64,000 nt of DNA from Pseudophaeobacter arcticus DSM 23566 (GCF_000473205.1 NZ_KI421507.1:2159301-2223300); one strand, 5' to 3'; positions 35,935 to 46,578 are shown, counted from the first letter of the stretch. The notes: generated from the sequence alone by a model not told the origin. Made by a program: numbers and translations.

Positions 35935-36363
35935 ATGGCGCTTACTTATTTGCATGTAATGGTTCGGGTGAAAGACCTGGAAAAATCCAGAGCATTTTAT
36001 GAACTTCTGGGACTGCGGGAAACCCGGCGCTATGACAGCGAAAAGGGTCGCTTCACTCTGCTCTATCTGGCAGCCCCCGGTCAGGAAGAAACCCCGGTAG
36101 AGCTGACCTATAACTGGGATGGCGACGAAGGCCTGCCGAGTGACAGCCGTCATTTTGGCCATCTGGCCTATGGTGTCGATAATATCTATGAGACCTGTCA
36201 GTTTTTGCAGGACAACGGCGTCACCATCAACCGCCCGCCCCATGACGGGCGCATGGCCTTTATCCGCTCGCCCGACAATATCTCAATCGAGCTGCTGCAA
36301 AACGGCGAAGCCCTGGAGCCAGCAGAACCCTGGACCAGCATGGAAAATACCGGCCACTGGTAG
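35935..36363 (+). CDS. gloA: Lactoylglutathione lyase (glyoxalase I)
   Basis: A 142-residue glyoxalase I that detoxifies methylglyoxal-glutathione adducts. Metal ligands are visible: His7 in YLHVMVRVKDLEKS, Glu in VELTYNWD, His in FGHLAYGV and Glu in SIELLQ. The ATG at 35935 gives the conserved start. A bidirectional hairpin terminator follows. Confidence 0.93.
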   Translation: MALTYLHVMVRVKDLEKSRAFYELLGLRETRRYDSEKGRFTLLYLAAPGQEETPVELTYNWDGDEGLPSDSRHFGHLAYGVDNIYETCQFLQDNGVTINRPPHDGRMAFIRSPDNISIELLQNGEALEPAEPWTSMENTGHW

Positions 36364-36414
36364 CACTGGATGCCGGGAGCACAGGTTCCGGTTTGAAATA
36401 GGCAGGCACAAATA

Positions 36415-36457
36415 AAAACGCACCGCCAGTCCCGTTAGGACTTTGCGGTGCGTTTTA
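36415..36457 (+). terminator. Bidirectional terminator between gloA and the MarR gene
   Basis: AAAACGCACCGC (36415-36426) pairs with GCGGTGCGTTTT (36445-36456), with an inner AGTCC/GGACT stem; T-runs occur on both strands. Confidence 0.9.
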
Positions 36458-36589
36458 TAGCGAACCCGAATTCTTCAAGTCTCGATGCGACTGGTGTCAA
36501 GCCGAACCAAAATTATTTTGGCTTTGGGCGGCGCATTTCTTGCCCACCCAGAATCTCTGCTCAGGGGGGTTACCCCCAAAGCCCTGTTT

Positions 36590-37087
36590 TTAATAGATAT
36601 AGCGGATCTGATCCGACCAATACCGTTCCACACGCTTTAGCGAGCTTGTGATGTCAGCAATGCCTTCGCGGCTGATAACATCCTTGCCCTCCAGACCTTC
36701 GGCGTGGCGTGCAAAGAGGCCCGCGACAATATCGCGGATCTCGCGACCGCGCGGCGTCAGGCGAACCCGAACCGAACGACGGTCAATCTCGCAGCGCTGA
36801 TGGTGCATATAGTCCAGCTCAACCAGCTTTTTAAGATTATAGCTGACATTACTGCCCTGATAATAGCCACGACTCTTAAGCTCCCCGGCGGTGACCTCGT
36901 TGTCACCTACGTTGAACAAGAGCAGTGCCTGCACTGCATTAATTTCCAGAACGCCCACGCGTTCGAACTCATCCTTGATTACATCCAACAACAGCCGGTG
37001 CAGTCGCTCCACCAGTGCCAGCGCTTCAAGGTAACCAGTCATGAACCCTTTACGGTCCAGCTGGCCAATTGGCATTTCCATACTCAT
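36590..37087 (-). CDS. MarR family winged-helix regulator (LdtR-like)
   Basis: A 165-residue regulator. The segment ALVERLHRLLLDVIKDEFERVG, then INAVQALLLFNVGDNEVTAGEL and YYQGSNVSYNLKKLVELDY, holds the winged-helix, with wing residues in DRRSVRVRLTPRG. This closely resembles the alphaproteobacterial LdtR group, which controls cell-envelope and stress genes. The start at 37087 is preferred because CGGAG lies 6 bases upstream; other ATGs at 37093 and 37138 are possible. Confidence 0.85.
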   Translation of the reverse strand: MSMEMPIGQLDRKGFMTGYLEALALVERLHRLLLDVIKDEFERVGVLEINAVQALLLFNVGDNEVTAGELKSRGYYQGSNVSYNLKKLVELDYMHHQRCEIDRRSVRVRLTPRGREIRDIVAGLFARHAEGLEGKDVISREGIADITSSLKRVERYWSDQIRYIY

Positions 37088-37158
37088 ACGCATCTCCGAC
37101 TCGAGTTTGCTAAGAGGATAATGCAGAAAATTCCCCAAAAATGCGTTAAGCTGGTTTT

Positions 37159-37428
37159 TTATTTAGTTTGATGGCTTTGTACGACTTCCTGGATGAGCGC
37201 CTCATAGGGAGTGGGGGATGCAACCTGGCCAGTCACCCACTGAAGAAGATCCTGATCGTTTTCATGCAACAGCTGATCATAGAGATCCAGCTTGGCCGCA
37301 TCCATCGTTGGCAGGTTCGCATCGGCATAGGCCGTCAGCAGAATGTCCATCTCTTTGATGCCGCGCCGCATCGACCGCATCTTTAGACGCTTCAGGCGGT
37401 GTTCATGCAGTTCCGTCGTTTCAGTCAT
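37159..37428 (-). CDS. sdhE: Succinate dehydrogenase assembly factor SdhE (Sdh5 family)
   Basis: An 89-residue small helical protein with the RRGIKEMD motif (the conserved RGxxE) and the C-terminal YDQLLHENDQDLLQWVTG. SdhE promotes covalent FAD attachment to SdhA. The start at 37428 gives the normal length. It lies 10 bases downstream of an XRE-type regulator on the same strand, an arrangement suggesting cotranscription; no sdh gene is near. Confidence 0.92.
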   Translation of the reverse strand: MTETTELHEHRLKRLKMRSMRRGIKEMDILLTAYADANLPTMDAAKLDLYDQLLHENDQDLLQWVTGQVASPTPYEALIQEVVQSHQTK

Positions 37429-37438
37429 TCTATCGGCC

Positions 37439-37840
37439 TCACGTGGTCGCAGCACTCTGCGCCAGCGTGCGAAGTTTCTTTTCCAGCCGGGCAGCCCGTT
37501 CGGCATTGCTGCGCATTTCGTTGCGCAGGGTCCGCAGTTCGCTCAGGATACCGGCAAAATCGCCCGCTTCGATATCTATCTCGCTGGGTTCCGACATGCC
37601 TTCACCCTCGCCGGTCAGCAGCCAGGACATCGAGACATTCAACAGACCAGATACCATCGACAGCTTGTTGGCGCGTGGTTCCGACAGATCCTGCTCCCAG
37701 CCGATCAGAGTGCTTTTCTTGACCCCTAGGCGGCGCGCCAACTGTGCCTGGGTCATATCGGCGGCTTCGCGGGCCGCAGCGACGCGATCGCCAAATGTTG
37801 CCGCCTCTGGTCCGAACCAATCTGTTGTTTCGTCAGACAT
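37439..37840 (-). CDS. XRE family helix-turn-helix regulator with C-terminal coiled coil
   Basis: A 133-residue protein. The HTH (MTQAQLARRLGVKKSTLIGWEQDLSEPR) lies at about residues 29-56, then a linker with a GEGEGMSEPSE stretch, and a C-terminal coiled coil (LSELRTLRNEMRSNAERAARLEKKL) likely for dimerisation. It is divergent from an aspartate aminotransferase and upstream of sdhE; targets are unknown. Confidence 0.87.
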   Translation of the reverse strand: MSDETTDWFGPEAATFGDRVAAAREAADMTQAQLARRLGVKKSTLIGWEQDLSEPRANKLSMVSGLLNVSMSWLLTGEGEGMSEPSEIDIEAGDFAGILSELRTLRNEMRSNAERAARLEKKLRTLAQSAATT

Positions 37841-37903
37841 TTGCCATCTCCGTTTCTGGTCTGTATCAATGCTGCTTGATCGAGATTTGGTGGCACCCTA
37901 TGA

Positions 37904-39142
<1,239 letters not shown>

Positions 39143-39160
39143 GTCAAGGGATCCTGTCTG

Positions 39161-39574
39161 ATGGCCGCAACGCTGCCCGAGTATTTCTTTCGCGTCCGTG
39201 AAAACGGTGCCTTTGTGTTTCGGGTTGATACCGAAAACCGGCAGCGGCGCATCGACATGGATCAGATTGCCGCCATCAACATCCGCAACGGCGAGATCAA
39301 ACCGCACGGCGGGCGGGCCTTGTCAGAGCGTGATCTGGCGGCGATCAAATCCTGGATGACGGACCGGCACGCGGTATTGGCGGCACGTGAAATTGACGAT
39401 ATCAAACGGGCGGTGGATCATCTGAACCTCACCGCCCATTGGGCCCAGACCAAGGCCACCGACGAACAGCTCGAAGCCGTCACCGATGATCTTTTGCTCA
39501 CCATGCATGACCTGCGCAGCGTTTTGGTGCGCAAAAAGGCGGATCGGCTGATGAAGGGGCAAAAAGGCGACTAA
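39161..39574 (+). CDS. Conserved hypothetical protein
   Basis: A 137-residue protein of unknown function: FFRVRENGAFVFRVDTENRQRRIDMDQIAAINIRNGEIKPHGG looks like a small beta-rich domain, followed by a helical part (LSERDLAAIKSWMTDR, HLNLTAHWAQTKATDEQL). No signal or membrane segment. It starts 18 bases after the aminotransferase stop, so it is probably cotranscribed with it. Confidence 0.7.
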   Translation: MAATLPEYFFRVRENGAFVFRVDTENRQRRIDMDQIAAINIRNGEIKPHGGRALSERDLAAIKSWMTDRHAVLAAREIDDIKRAVDHLNLTAHWAQTKATDEQLEAVTDDLLLTMHDLRSVLVRKKADRLMKGQKGD

Positions 39575-39630
39575 GGGCTATCGCCCGTCCCGGCGGCTTT
39601 GCGACCCGCCCTGGCCGTTTATGCCTTGGG

Positions 39631-41013
39631 TTATTCTTCTGTCTGTTTGATGGAATGGCGCCAAAAGCGCAGCATCAGGAACAGGCCTGCAAAGCAAAGC
39701 CCCAGCACCAGCCCGGACCAGACCCCGACGCCACCCCAGCCAAAGGTGAAGCCAAAGAGATACGAGGCCGGAACACCAATCGCCCAGTAGCTCAGCGCCG
39801 CAATCACCATCGGCCAATTGGTGTCCTGCACACCGCGCAGCAGCCCCAGCGCGATCACCTGCATGCCATCAGCCAGCTGAAACAGTGCCGCCATAGCCAA
39901 GAGGCTGGCGCCGACAATCAGGATCTCGGGCTTATTGGGGTCATGGGGGTCAAGAAACAGCGAAATAAGCAGGTCCGGCACCAGCAAAAAGGCTGCGCTG
40001 CCAATCAGCGCCATCACCAGCGACAGTACAATCACCACTTGAGCCCCCAGCGCCATATGGGCACGGTCCCGGCGCCCATAGGCATTGCCTGCACGGATGG
40101 TGGCGGCATTGCTCAGGCCCAGATGCACCATGAAGGTCAGCCCCGCCAGGGTCATCGCCACGCCATGGGCTGCCAGCGAGATGGTTCCCAGCCAGCCCAT
40201 CATCATGGCGGATGCGGCAAACAGGCTGACTTCGCTCAGATTGGTCAGGCCAATGGGCATGCCCAGTTTGAACACCCGAAAGAACATCTCCCAATCCGGG
40301 CGGTGAAAATTCTTCAGCAACTCATGCTCGGGCAGCACCCACAGCGCGTAGCCCCCTACCGCCAGCAATGACACTGCCTGCGTCGCAATCGAGGCATAGG
40401 CAGCCCCGGCGATCCCCAGCTCTGGTGCGCCCCAGTTGCCAAAGATCAGCGCATAGTTCACCAGCCCGTTCACGACAGCTGCCAAAATGGTGATCCAAAG
40501 CACGATCTGCGTACGCTCCAGCGCCGCCAGATAAGATTTCAGCACCATAACCAACAGGGCCGGAAACAGCCCCCAGCCAGCCAATTGCAGATAGGCAGAG
40601 GCAGGTCCTGCCACCTCGGGCTTTTGCCCCAGTGCCAGCAGGATATATTCCGAAAACAGCAGAACTGGCATAGCCGCCACGCCATAGAGCAGCGACAGCC
40701 AAAGCCCCATGCGGGTGGCGCGGCGGATCTGGCGTTCTTCACCGGCCCCGGCAGCGGCAGCCACCAGTGGCATTACAGCGATAGCGAATCCCGCGCCCAT
40801 CAGGAAAAACACAAAGAAATAGGACCCCGCCAGGGTCACCGCCGCCAGAGCCCCGGCGCCGTACCAGCCCAGCATGAGCGAATCCGTCATGCCAATGGCA
40901 TATTGCGCCACATGACCACCAACCAGTGGAAAGCCAAGCACAGAGACCGCCCGCAGGTGGCCTGCGACGGGCATTTTTGATTTGGACAAAAGAGGGTGCG
41001 ATTGATCTACCAT
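39631..41013 (-). CDS. MATE family efflux transporter
   Basis: A 460-residue membrane protein with twelve hydrophobic segments in two similar halves. Typical MATE features include GFPLVGGHVAQYAIGMTDSLMLGWYGAGALAAV in the first half and GLTNLSEVSLFAASAMMMGWLG in the second. It would export cationic drugs or metabolites by Na+/H+ antiport. The substrate is not predictable. Confidence 0.92.
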   Translation of the reverse strand: MVDQSHPLLSKSKMPVAGHLRAVSVLGFPLVGGHVAQYAIGMTDSLMLGWYGAGALAAVTLAGSYFFVFFLMGAGFAIAVMPLVAAAAGAGEERQIRRATRMGLWLSLLYGVAAMPVLLFSEYILLALGQKPEVAGPASAYLQLAGWGLFPALLVMVLKSYLAALERTQIVLWITILAAVVNGLVNYALIFGNWGAPELGIAGAAYASIATQAVSLLAVGGYALWVLPEHELLKNFHRPDWEMFFRVFKLGMPIGLTNLSEVSLFAASAMMMGWLGTISLAAHGVAMTLAGLTFMVHLGLSNAATIRAGNAYGRRDRAHMALGAQVVIVLSLVMALIGSAAFLLVPDLLISLFLDPHDPNKPEILIVGASLLAMAALFQLADGMQVIALGLLRGVQDTNWPMVIAALSYWAIGVPASYLFGFTFGWGGVGVWSGLVLGLCFAGLFLMLRFWRHSIKQTEE

Positions 41014-41117
41014 AGGGCAGTCTTAGCAGGTACTGCGCCCCCGGCAAGCACCGAGAGCGCAAAGAGCAATTCCAAGGCAAACTCACCCCTTTGACAGGGC
41101 GGGAATTACATTGGTTC

Positions 41118-42074
41118 TTAACGCGACTTTGCTTCCGGGTGCAGGGACTTACCCAAAATGTGATCCGAGCGCTGAATCACATGATGCGCCTGGCCAACAA
41201 TCAGCGGATCGGGATCCTGGGCGATCGCATAATCTTTGCCAGGATAGTCCAGGGTGCTGAGGAAGTGGCGCATGCAGTTCAACCGGGCGCGTTTCTTGCA
41301 ATTGGATTTAACAACGGTCCAGGGCGCGTCTGCGGTGTCGGTATAAAAGAACATTGCCTCCTTGGCCTCGGTGTAATCATCCCATTTGTCCAATGAGGCC
41401 TTGTCGATCGGCGACAGTTTCCATTGTTTCAGCGGATCGGTATTGCGCGATTTGAACCGGCGCAGCTGCTCGGCCTGGGTGACCGAGAACCAGTATTTAT
41501 AAAGCCGCACCCTCGAGCGCACCAGCATCCGCTCCAGTTCAGGCGTCTGGCGCATAAACTCGAGATACTCATCCGGCTCGCAAAACCCCATGACCCGCTC
41601 AACACCCGCCCGGTTGTACCAGGAACGGTCATACAGAACGATCTCTCCATTGGTGGGCAGATGATTGATATAGCGCTGGAAATACCACTGACCACGTTCT
41701 GCGTCGGAGGGTTTGTTCAAAGCCACCACGCGGGCAGAACGTGGGTTCAGGTGTTCGGTAAAGCGCTTGATGGTGCCGCCCTTGCCTGCGGCATCGCGCC
41801 CTTCAAACACCATGACAAATTTCTGGCCGGTCTCCTGCGCCCAGATCTGCACCTTCAATAGCTCAGCCTGCAGGCGCGCCTTCTCAGCCTCATAGGTCCG
41901 GCGCGCCATCTTGCGCTTATAGGGGTAACGCCCACTTTCAAAGGCGCGGTGGATCTCCTCTGGCGAGGGGGGCGCGGGGGGTGCAGGCGCTGGTGTTGCC
42001 GTGGAAACATTCGCAGGCGAAGCGTCATTCACGTCAGTTGGCGCGGTTGGCGAATTGGCAGTGGCTATTGGCAT
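41118..42074 (-). CDS. ppk2: Polyphosphate kinase 2 family protein
   Basis: A 318-residue PPK2. The P-loop-type motif GRDAAGKGG is at 92-100, the lid DRSWYNRAGVERVMGF and the SPIDKASLDKWDDYTEAKEAMF region follow. These enzymes use polyphosphate to phosphorylate nucleoside diphosphates or the reverse; whether GDP or ADP is preferred cannot be told. A proline/alanine-rich N-terminal extension (about residues 1-40) is unusual in composition. The ATG at 42074 has GGGGAC upstream. Confidence 0.92.
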   Translation of the reverse strand: MPIATANSPTAPTDVNDASPANVSTATPAPAPPAPPSPEEIHRAFESGRYPYKRKMARRTYEAEKARLQAELLKVQIWAQETGQKFVMVFEGRDAAGKGGTIKRFTEHLNPRSARVVALNKPSDAERGQWYFQRYINHLPTNGEIVLYDRSWYNRAGVERVMGFCEPDEYLEFMRQTPELERMLVRSRVRLYKYWFSVTQAEQLRRFKSRNTDPLKQWKLSPIDKASLDKWDDYTEAKEAMFFYTDTADAPWTVVKSNCKKRARLNCMRHFLSTLDYPGKDYAIAQDPDPLIVGQAHHVIQRSDHILGKSLHPEAKSR

Positions 42075-42263
42075 TTGCGTCCCCTTTTTCTCTGTCCAAA
42101 ACAATCCTAGATGCCCCGCTGCAACGGCGCGCTGACCTGTGTCAAAAAACTGTCATATTGGCTGCATTCACACGAGAGTATGCAGCCCTGCGTGACGCAA
42201 CGGTTGACTTGATTGCAAAGCGCATCGGTCGCAGCCTTTGCTTTCATTGCAGGAAGACAACAA

Positions 42264-43133
42264 ATGCACAGCGCCATCGAGAGCCTCCAGGGGCAGCCCT
42301 TTTTTGTCCGCCGCTGGGGCGATCCCAGCTTGCCGCGCCTGTTGCTGCTACACGGGTTCCCGGAATACGGCGGTGCCTGGCAGGAGGTGGCGCACCACCT
42401 GAGCCAGGATTTCCACTGCATCGCCCCCGACCAGCGCGGATATGGCCAAAGCTGGACACCCGAAGGTGTTGAAAACTATGCCGCTGGCAAACTGATTGGC
42501 GATATGGTTGCGCTGATTGGCGCTGATACAGGCCCAGTGACGGTGTTTGGCCATGATTGGGGCGCCGCCATCGCCTATGGGCTGGCAATGTTTCACCCCC
42601 AGCTCGTCGATCGTCTGATCATCGCCAATGGGGTGCACCCAGGACCCTTTCAGCGCGCCCTGGCGCAGGGCGGCGCGCAGACGGAGGCCTCGCAGTATAT
42701 TCACTGGCTCCGTCAACCTGGGGTCGAAGCAGAGCTGCGCGCCAATGGCTTTGAAAAACTTCAGAAGCTGTTTGCAACCCATATGGATATGTCCTGGCTC
42801 TCTGGCGCGCGGTTGCAAGACTACAAGACAGAATGGTCCCGTCCCGGTCGGTTGCAGGCCATGGTCAACTGGTATCGCGCGTCCCCCCTGCAGGTCGCCA
42901 AACCGGGGCAGCCCATCGCCCTGCCCGCGCTGCCGCTTGAGCGCCTGAAGGTTCCCCAGCCCCACCTGTTGCTTTGGGGCGATGGAGATACCGCCCTGTT
43001 GCCGGAAACCACCCTGGGGCTGGAAGATTTTGCGCCGCAGCTCACCCGCATCACGATTCCAGGCTGTGACCACTGGCTGCACCATCAGAAACCCAAAGAT
43101 CTGGCCGAGGCTATCCTAAACTGGCACCCCTGA
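42264..43133 (+). CDS. Alpha/beta hydrolase (epoxide hydrolase/haloalkane dehalogenase-like)
   Basis: A 289-residue hydrolase. The oxyanion motif is HGFPEYGGAW, with DQRGYGQSW. The nucleophile elbow GHDWGA has Asp in place of Ser, typical of soluble epoxide hydrolases and haloalkane dehalogenases. The acid region LLWGDGDTALLPE and His in GCDHWLHHQ complete the triad. The HGFPE sequence favours epoxide hydrolase. The ATG at 42264 has AGGAAG upstream. Confidence 0.87.
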   Translation: MHSAIESLQGQPFFVRRWGDPSLPRLLLLHGFPEYGGAWQEVAHHLSQDFHCIAPDQRGYGQSWTPEGVENYAAGKLIGDMVALIGADTGPVTVFGHDWGAAIAYGLAMFHPQLVDRLIIANGVHPGPFQRALAQGGAQTEASQYIHWLRQPGVEAELRANGFEKLQKLFATHMDMSWLSGARLQDYKTEWSRPGRLQAMVNWYRASPLQVAKPGQPIALPALPLERLKVPQPHLLLWGDGDTALLPETTLGLEDFAPQLTRITIPGCDHWLHHQKPKDLAEAILNWHP

Positions 43134-43155
43134 CCAAGCTGCCGCGTTGCAGACT

Positions 43156-43764
43156 TTAGCTATGCCCCCAGTCATCCGGGTTTTCCGAATTGTTCGGGCT
43201 CAGCCCCAGATCATCGCCCTTGGTTGAACAGCCAAGCCCCAGAACCGTCCGGTTGGCATAAGAGAAATAGGCGCTCACCTGGTTGATTTCGAGGATTTCA
43301 CCGTCGTCATATCCCGCCTGGCGCAGAGCTTCTATGTCTGCCTCAACCAGCGCGGCCGGGGCCTCTGTCAGCTTGCGCGCATACTGCATGGCGGCCTGCT
43401 GCGCGAGATCCAGAGGCGCCGCTGCCGGGTCACGCGCACTGATCGCGGCACGAATGGCCAGACCACGGTCCGCATCCGCCAGAAGCCGTTGAAGGCCGGC
43501 AAAATGATGCTCGACGCAGTAGTCACAGTTATTCAGCGACGAGACCCAGACGCCCAGCACTTCGAGAAACCACTTGGGGATTTTGTTGCCAGTATGGTGC
43601 AGCACATTTTTGTAGAGCGCCATGTGGCCCTCCATCGAATGGGGCCGCAAGCTATGCGCCATCATGATGTTGTCGACATTGTTGTCCGGCCCCGTGACCC
43701 GTTCATACAGTTTTTTCAGCTTGCCGGTTGCCGCCTCAAACGGAACTGTCTTGATCCACGCCAT
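43156..43764 (-). CDS. Carboxymuconolactone decarboxylase-like peroxidase-related protein (AhpD fold)
   Basis: A 202-residue protein with the AhpD-type redox motif NNCDYCVEHHFAGL (CxxC plus His) in a helical bundle, and a distal NQVSAYFSYANRTVLGLG segment found in the peroxidase-related (YciW-like) group. Such proteins can reduce peroxides with a thiol partner. It converges with the epoxide-hydrolase-like gene with 22 bases between. Confidence 0.88.
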   Translation of the reverse strand: MAWIKTVPFEAATGKLKKLYERVTGPDNNVDNIMMAHSLRPHSMEGHMALYKNVLHHTGNKIPKWFLEVLGVWVSSLNNCDYCVEHHFAGLQRLLADADRGLAIRAAISARDPAAAPLDLAQQAAMQYARKLTEAPAALVEADIEALRQAGYDDGEILEINQVSAYFSYANRTVLGLGCSTKGDDLGLSPNNSENPDDWGHS

Positions 43765-43943
43765 GCCTTTTTCCCCTGTTCAGTTTTTCCTGCACGTTAG
43801 GAGCCGGAGCCTAGCCAGGCAATCCAAAAGGGAAAGCAAAAATCCAGCACAACCTCTCACCTTTTTGCGAGCAACTGATCTGGCGCGGAGCTGTGACCTC
43901 TGGTCTGTGACATCGGCGCCTCTGTTTGCCTCTGGGCGATAGG

Positions 43944-43952
43944 TTATCCACA
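43944..43952 (+). promoter_or_regulatory. Consensus DnaA-box sequence upstream of parE
   Basis: TTATCCACA, a perfect match to the bacterial DnaA box, lies 84 bases before the parE start. A single box can occur by chance, so regulatory meaning is only possible. Confidence 0.3.
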
Positions 43953-44035
43953 GCCCCTAGCGGACCTCTTTCGCAAGACCACAACACCTGACATAATGGC
44001 CGCAACCAAAACAAACCGAAGAGCAGCTCCCGCCA

Positions 44036-45994
44036 ATGGCCAACGACCTTCTCAGCACGCCCGCCGAAGAAATCTATGACGCCTCCTCAATCGAAGTTCT
44101 AGAAGGGCTGGAACCGGTTCGCCAGCGCCCCGGCATGTATATCGGCGGCACGGATGAGCGCGCGCTGCACCATATGGTGGCGGAAATCCTCGACAACTCG
44201 ATGGACGAGGCGGTCGCGGGTCATGCCAACCGCATTGAGGTAACCCTGCATGCCGATTATTCGGTCACTGTTTCGGACAATGGCCGTGGCATTCCAATTG
44301 ATCCGCATCCCAAGTTCCCGGATAAATCCGCGCTGGAAGTGATCCTTTGCACCCTGCACGCAGGCGGTAAGTTCTCTGGCAAGGCCTATCAGACCTCTGG
44401 TGGTCTGCATGGGGTTGGCTCGTCGGTGGTGAACGCGCTGTCAGATAGTCTGGTGGTTCAGGTCGCCAAGAATAAAGAACTGTTTGAACAACGGTTTTCC
44501 CGTGGCCTGCCGCTTGGCCCGGTTGCGAAGGTCGGCGCGGCGCCAAACAAGCGCGGCACCTTTGTCACCTTTCACGCCGATGAGCAGATCTTTGGCTCGC
44601 ACCGGTTCAAACCCAAGCGCCTGTTCACGCTGGTGCGCTCCAAGGCCTATCTGTTCTCGGGTGTTGAGATCCGCTGGAAATCTGAGATCGACGACAAGGA
44701 AACCCCGGTCGAGGCCACCTTCCACTTTCCCGGCGGGCTCAAGGATTATCTGACAGAGGTGCTGGGCAAGGCCTCGGTCTATGCCGATGCGCCCTTTGCC
44801 GGCAAGGTCGAGTTCCGCGAGAAATTTGGCGAGCCGGGCTATGTGGAATGGGCGATCAACTGGACGCCATCGCGCGATGGCTTTACCCAAAGCTACTGTA
44901 ACACCGTGCCCACGCCTGAGGGCGGCACCCATGTGGCCGGCTTCTGGGCCGCCATTCTGAAGGGGATCAAGGCCTATGGCGAGCTGGTCGGCAACAAGAA
45001 AGCCGCCAGCATCACCCGCGACGATCTGATGGCGGGGGGCTGTGGGCTGGTCTCCTGCTTCATCGCCGACCCTGCCTTTGTTGGTCAGACCAAGGATCGT
45101 TTGTCGACCGAGAGCGCCGCCAAGATGGTGGAAAACTCAGTGCGCGACCATTTTGACAACTGGCTGGCGGCAGATACCAAATCGGCCGGCGCCATCCTTG
45201 ATTTTCTGGTGCTGCGGGCCGAGGAACGCCTGCGCCGTAAGCAGGAAAAAGAGACCCAGCGCAAAACCGCCACCAAAAAGCTGCGCCTGCCGGGCAAGCT
45301 GACGGATTGCACCTCCAAGGACCGCGCGGGCACCGAGCTGTTCATCGTCGAGGGCGACTCGGCGGGTGGTTCTGGCAAGGGCGCGCGCAACCGGGTCAAT
45401 CAGGCGCTGCTGCCGCTGAAGGGCAAGATCCTCAACGTCTTGGGCGCGGCCTCAAACAAGCTGGGATCCAACGCCGAGATCAATGATCTCTGCGAGGCGC
45501 TCGGTGTTGGATTGGGCAGCAAATTTGTGCTGGATGATCTGCGCTATGACAAAATCATCATCATGACTGATGCGGATGTTGACGGTGCCCATATTGCCTC
45601 CCTCCTGATGACGTTTTTCTTTACCCAGATGCGGCCCTTGATTGATGGCGGTCATCTGTATCTCGCCTGCCCGCCGCTGTTCCGCCTGACACAGGGCGCC
45701 AAGCGCGTCTATTGCCTGGACGAGGCCGAGCGCGATCTGTGGATGGAAAAGGGCCTGGGCGGCAAAGGCAAGATTGATGTGAGCCGCTTCAAAGGTCTCG
45801 GCGAGATGGACGCCAAGGATCTGAAAGAGACCACCATGGACCCCAACACCCGGAAACTGATCCGGGTGACCATTGATGAGGACGAACCCGGAGAGACCGG
45901 CGATCTGGTCGAGCGTCTGATGGGCAAAAAGCCCGAGCTGCGCTATCAGTACATTCAGGAGAACGCCAGGTTTGTGGAGGAGTTGGATGTTTGA
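44036..45994 (+). CDS. parE: DNA topoisomerase IV subunit B
   Basis: A 652-residue GHKL ATPase subunit: ILDNSMDEAVAGHA binds Mg-ATP, SDNGRGIPIDPHP and GGLHGVGSSVVNAL form the ATP lid, and the TOPRIM domain has the EGDSAGGSGKGARNR motif and the DADVDGAHI metal-binding DxD. The C-terminal RFKGLGEMDAKDLKETTMDP is standard. Lack of a GyrB-specific insertion and the length favour ParE over GyrB. It decatenates daughter chromosomes. Confidence 0.94.
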   Translation: MANDLLSTPAEEIYDASSIEVLEGLEPVRQRPGMYIGGTDERALHHMVAEILDNSMDEAVAGHANRIEVTLHADYSVTVSDNGRGIPIDPHPKFPDKSALEVILCTLHAGGKFSGKAYQTSGGLHGVGSSVVNALSDSLVVQVAKNKELFEQRFSRGLPLGPVAKVGAAPNKRGTFVTFHADEQIFGSHRFKPKRLFTLVRSKAYLFSGVEIRWKSEIDDKETPVEATFHFPGGLKDYLTEVLGKASVYADAPFAGKVEFREKFGEPGYVEWAINWTPSRDGFTQSYCNTVPTPEGGTHVAGFWAAILKGIKAYGELVGNKKAASITRDDLMAGGCGLVSCFIADPAFVGQTKDRLSTESAAKMVENSVRDHFDNWLAADTKSAGAILDFLVLRAEERLRRKQEKETQRKTATKKLRLPGKLTDCTSKDRAGTELFIVEGDSAGGSGKGARNRVNQALLPLKGKILNVLGAASNKLGSNAEINDLCEALGVGLGSKFVLDDLRYDKIIIMTDADVDGAHIASLLMTFFFTQMRPLIDGGHLYLACPPLFRLTQGAKRVYCLDEAERDLWMEKGLGGKGKIDVSRFKGLGEMDAKDLKETTMDPNTRKLIRVTIDEDEPGETGDLVERLMGKKPELRYQYIQENARFVEELDV

Positions 45995-46000
45995 GGGGAT

Positions 46001-46558
46001 ATGATTTGGGAAAGTAGTTACTGGAAAGATCCTCTGCTAGAGGGATCCACCAGAATTGAGAACTTGATGAAAGTTCAAGACCCGAGCGACGATCACCTCG
46101 GGGAGCTAGAGCATGTACTGATGACGGGTTTTTTCTCGATCAGAAAGCTGATGGAAGCACGTACAAAGCTATCTTCAACGAATATGAAACGAAGGTGCAA
46201 GGTTCGAAGATATCCGATTAGGTCTGAGATTAAGGAAACTGGTCCGTTTCCCGACCTCATGAACTACCATCAGCTCGATAAGTTCTATGACTTTTCTAAG
46301 GGCAGTATAATAGCCAAAGACCTTAGCTACGTTTGCAATCAGTTCATTCATTCTTTTGTGTTCTCCTTCATGCTCAACGAGAGAGGGCAAGTCGAAAGCG
46401 TTATTCTCTCATCCGACAAGGAGAAGAAAAAGTTTTGCCACACGATCTGTCTTTCGGACGCGATTGAGGTATTCAGGTTAATCGGAGCCGATTACCCAAG
46501 TGACGTAAGAATGCGGCGAAATGAAAATGGTGAGTGGCAGGTAGTGAATAGCCAATAG
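46001..46558 (+). CDS. Hypothetical protein, low G+C
   Basis: A 185-residue protein starting 6 bases after parE. No domain is recognised: it begins MIWESSYWKDPLLEGSTRIENL, has a central helical stretch YHQLDKFYDFSKGSIIAKDLSY and a C-terminal LSDAIEVFRLIGADYPSDVRM. Codon use and G+C are visibly unlike the neighbouring genes, a sign of horizontal gain. A GAGGGG sits close before the ATG. Confidence 0.65.
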   Translation: MIWESSYWKDPLLEGSTRIENLMKVQDPSDDHLGELEHVLMTGFFSIRKLMEARTKLSSTNMKRRCKVRRYPIRSEIKETGPFPDLMNYHQLDKFYDFSKGSIIAKDLSYVCNQFIHSFVFSFMLNERGQVESVILSSDKEKKKFCHTICLSDAIEVFRLIGADYPSDVRMRRNENGEWQVVNSQ

Positions 46559-46578
46559 CCCTCTTTTTAGGACACAAG

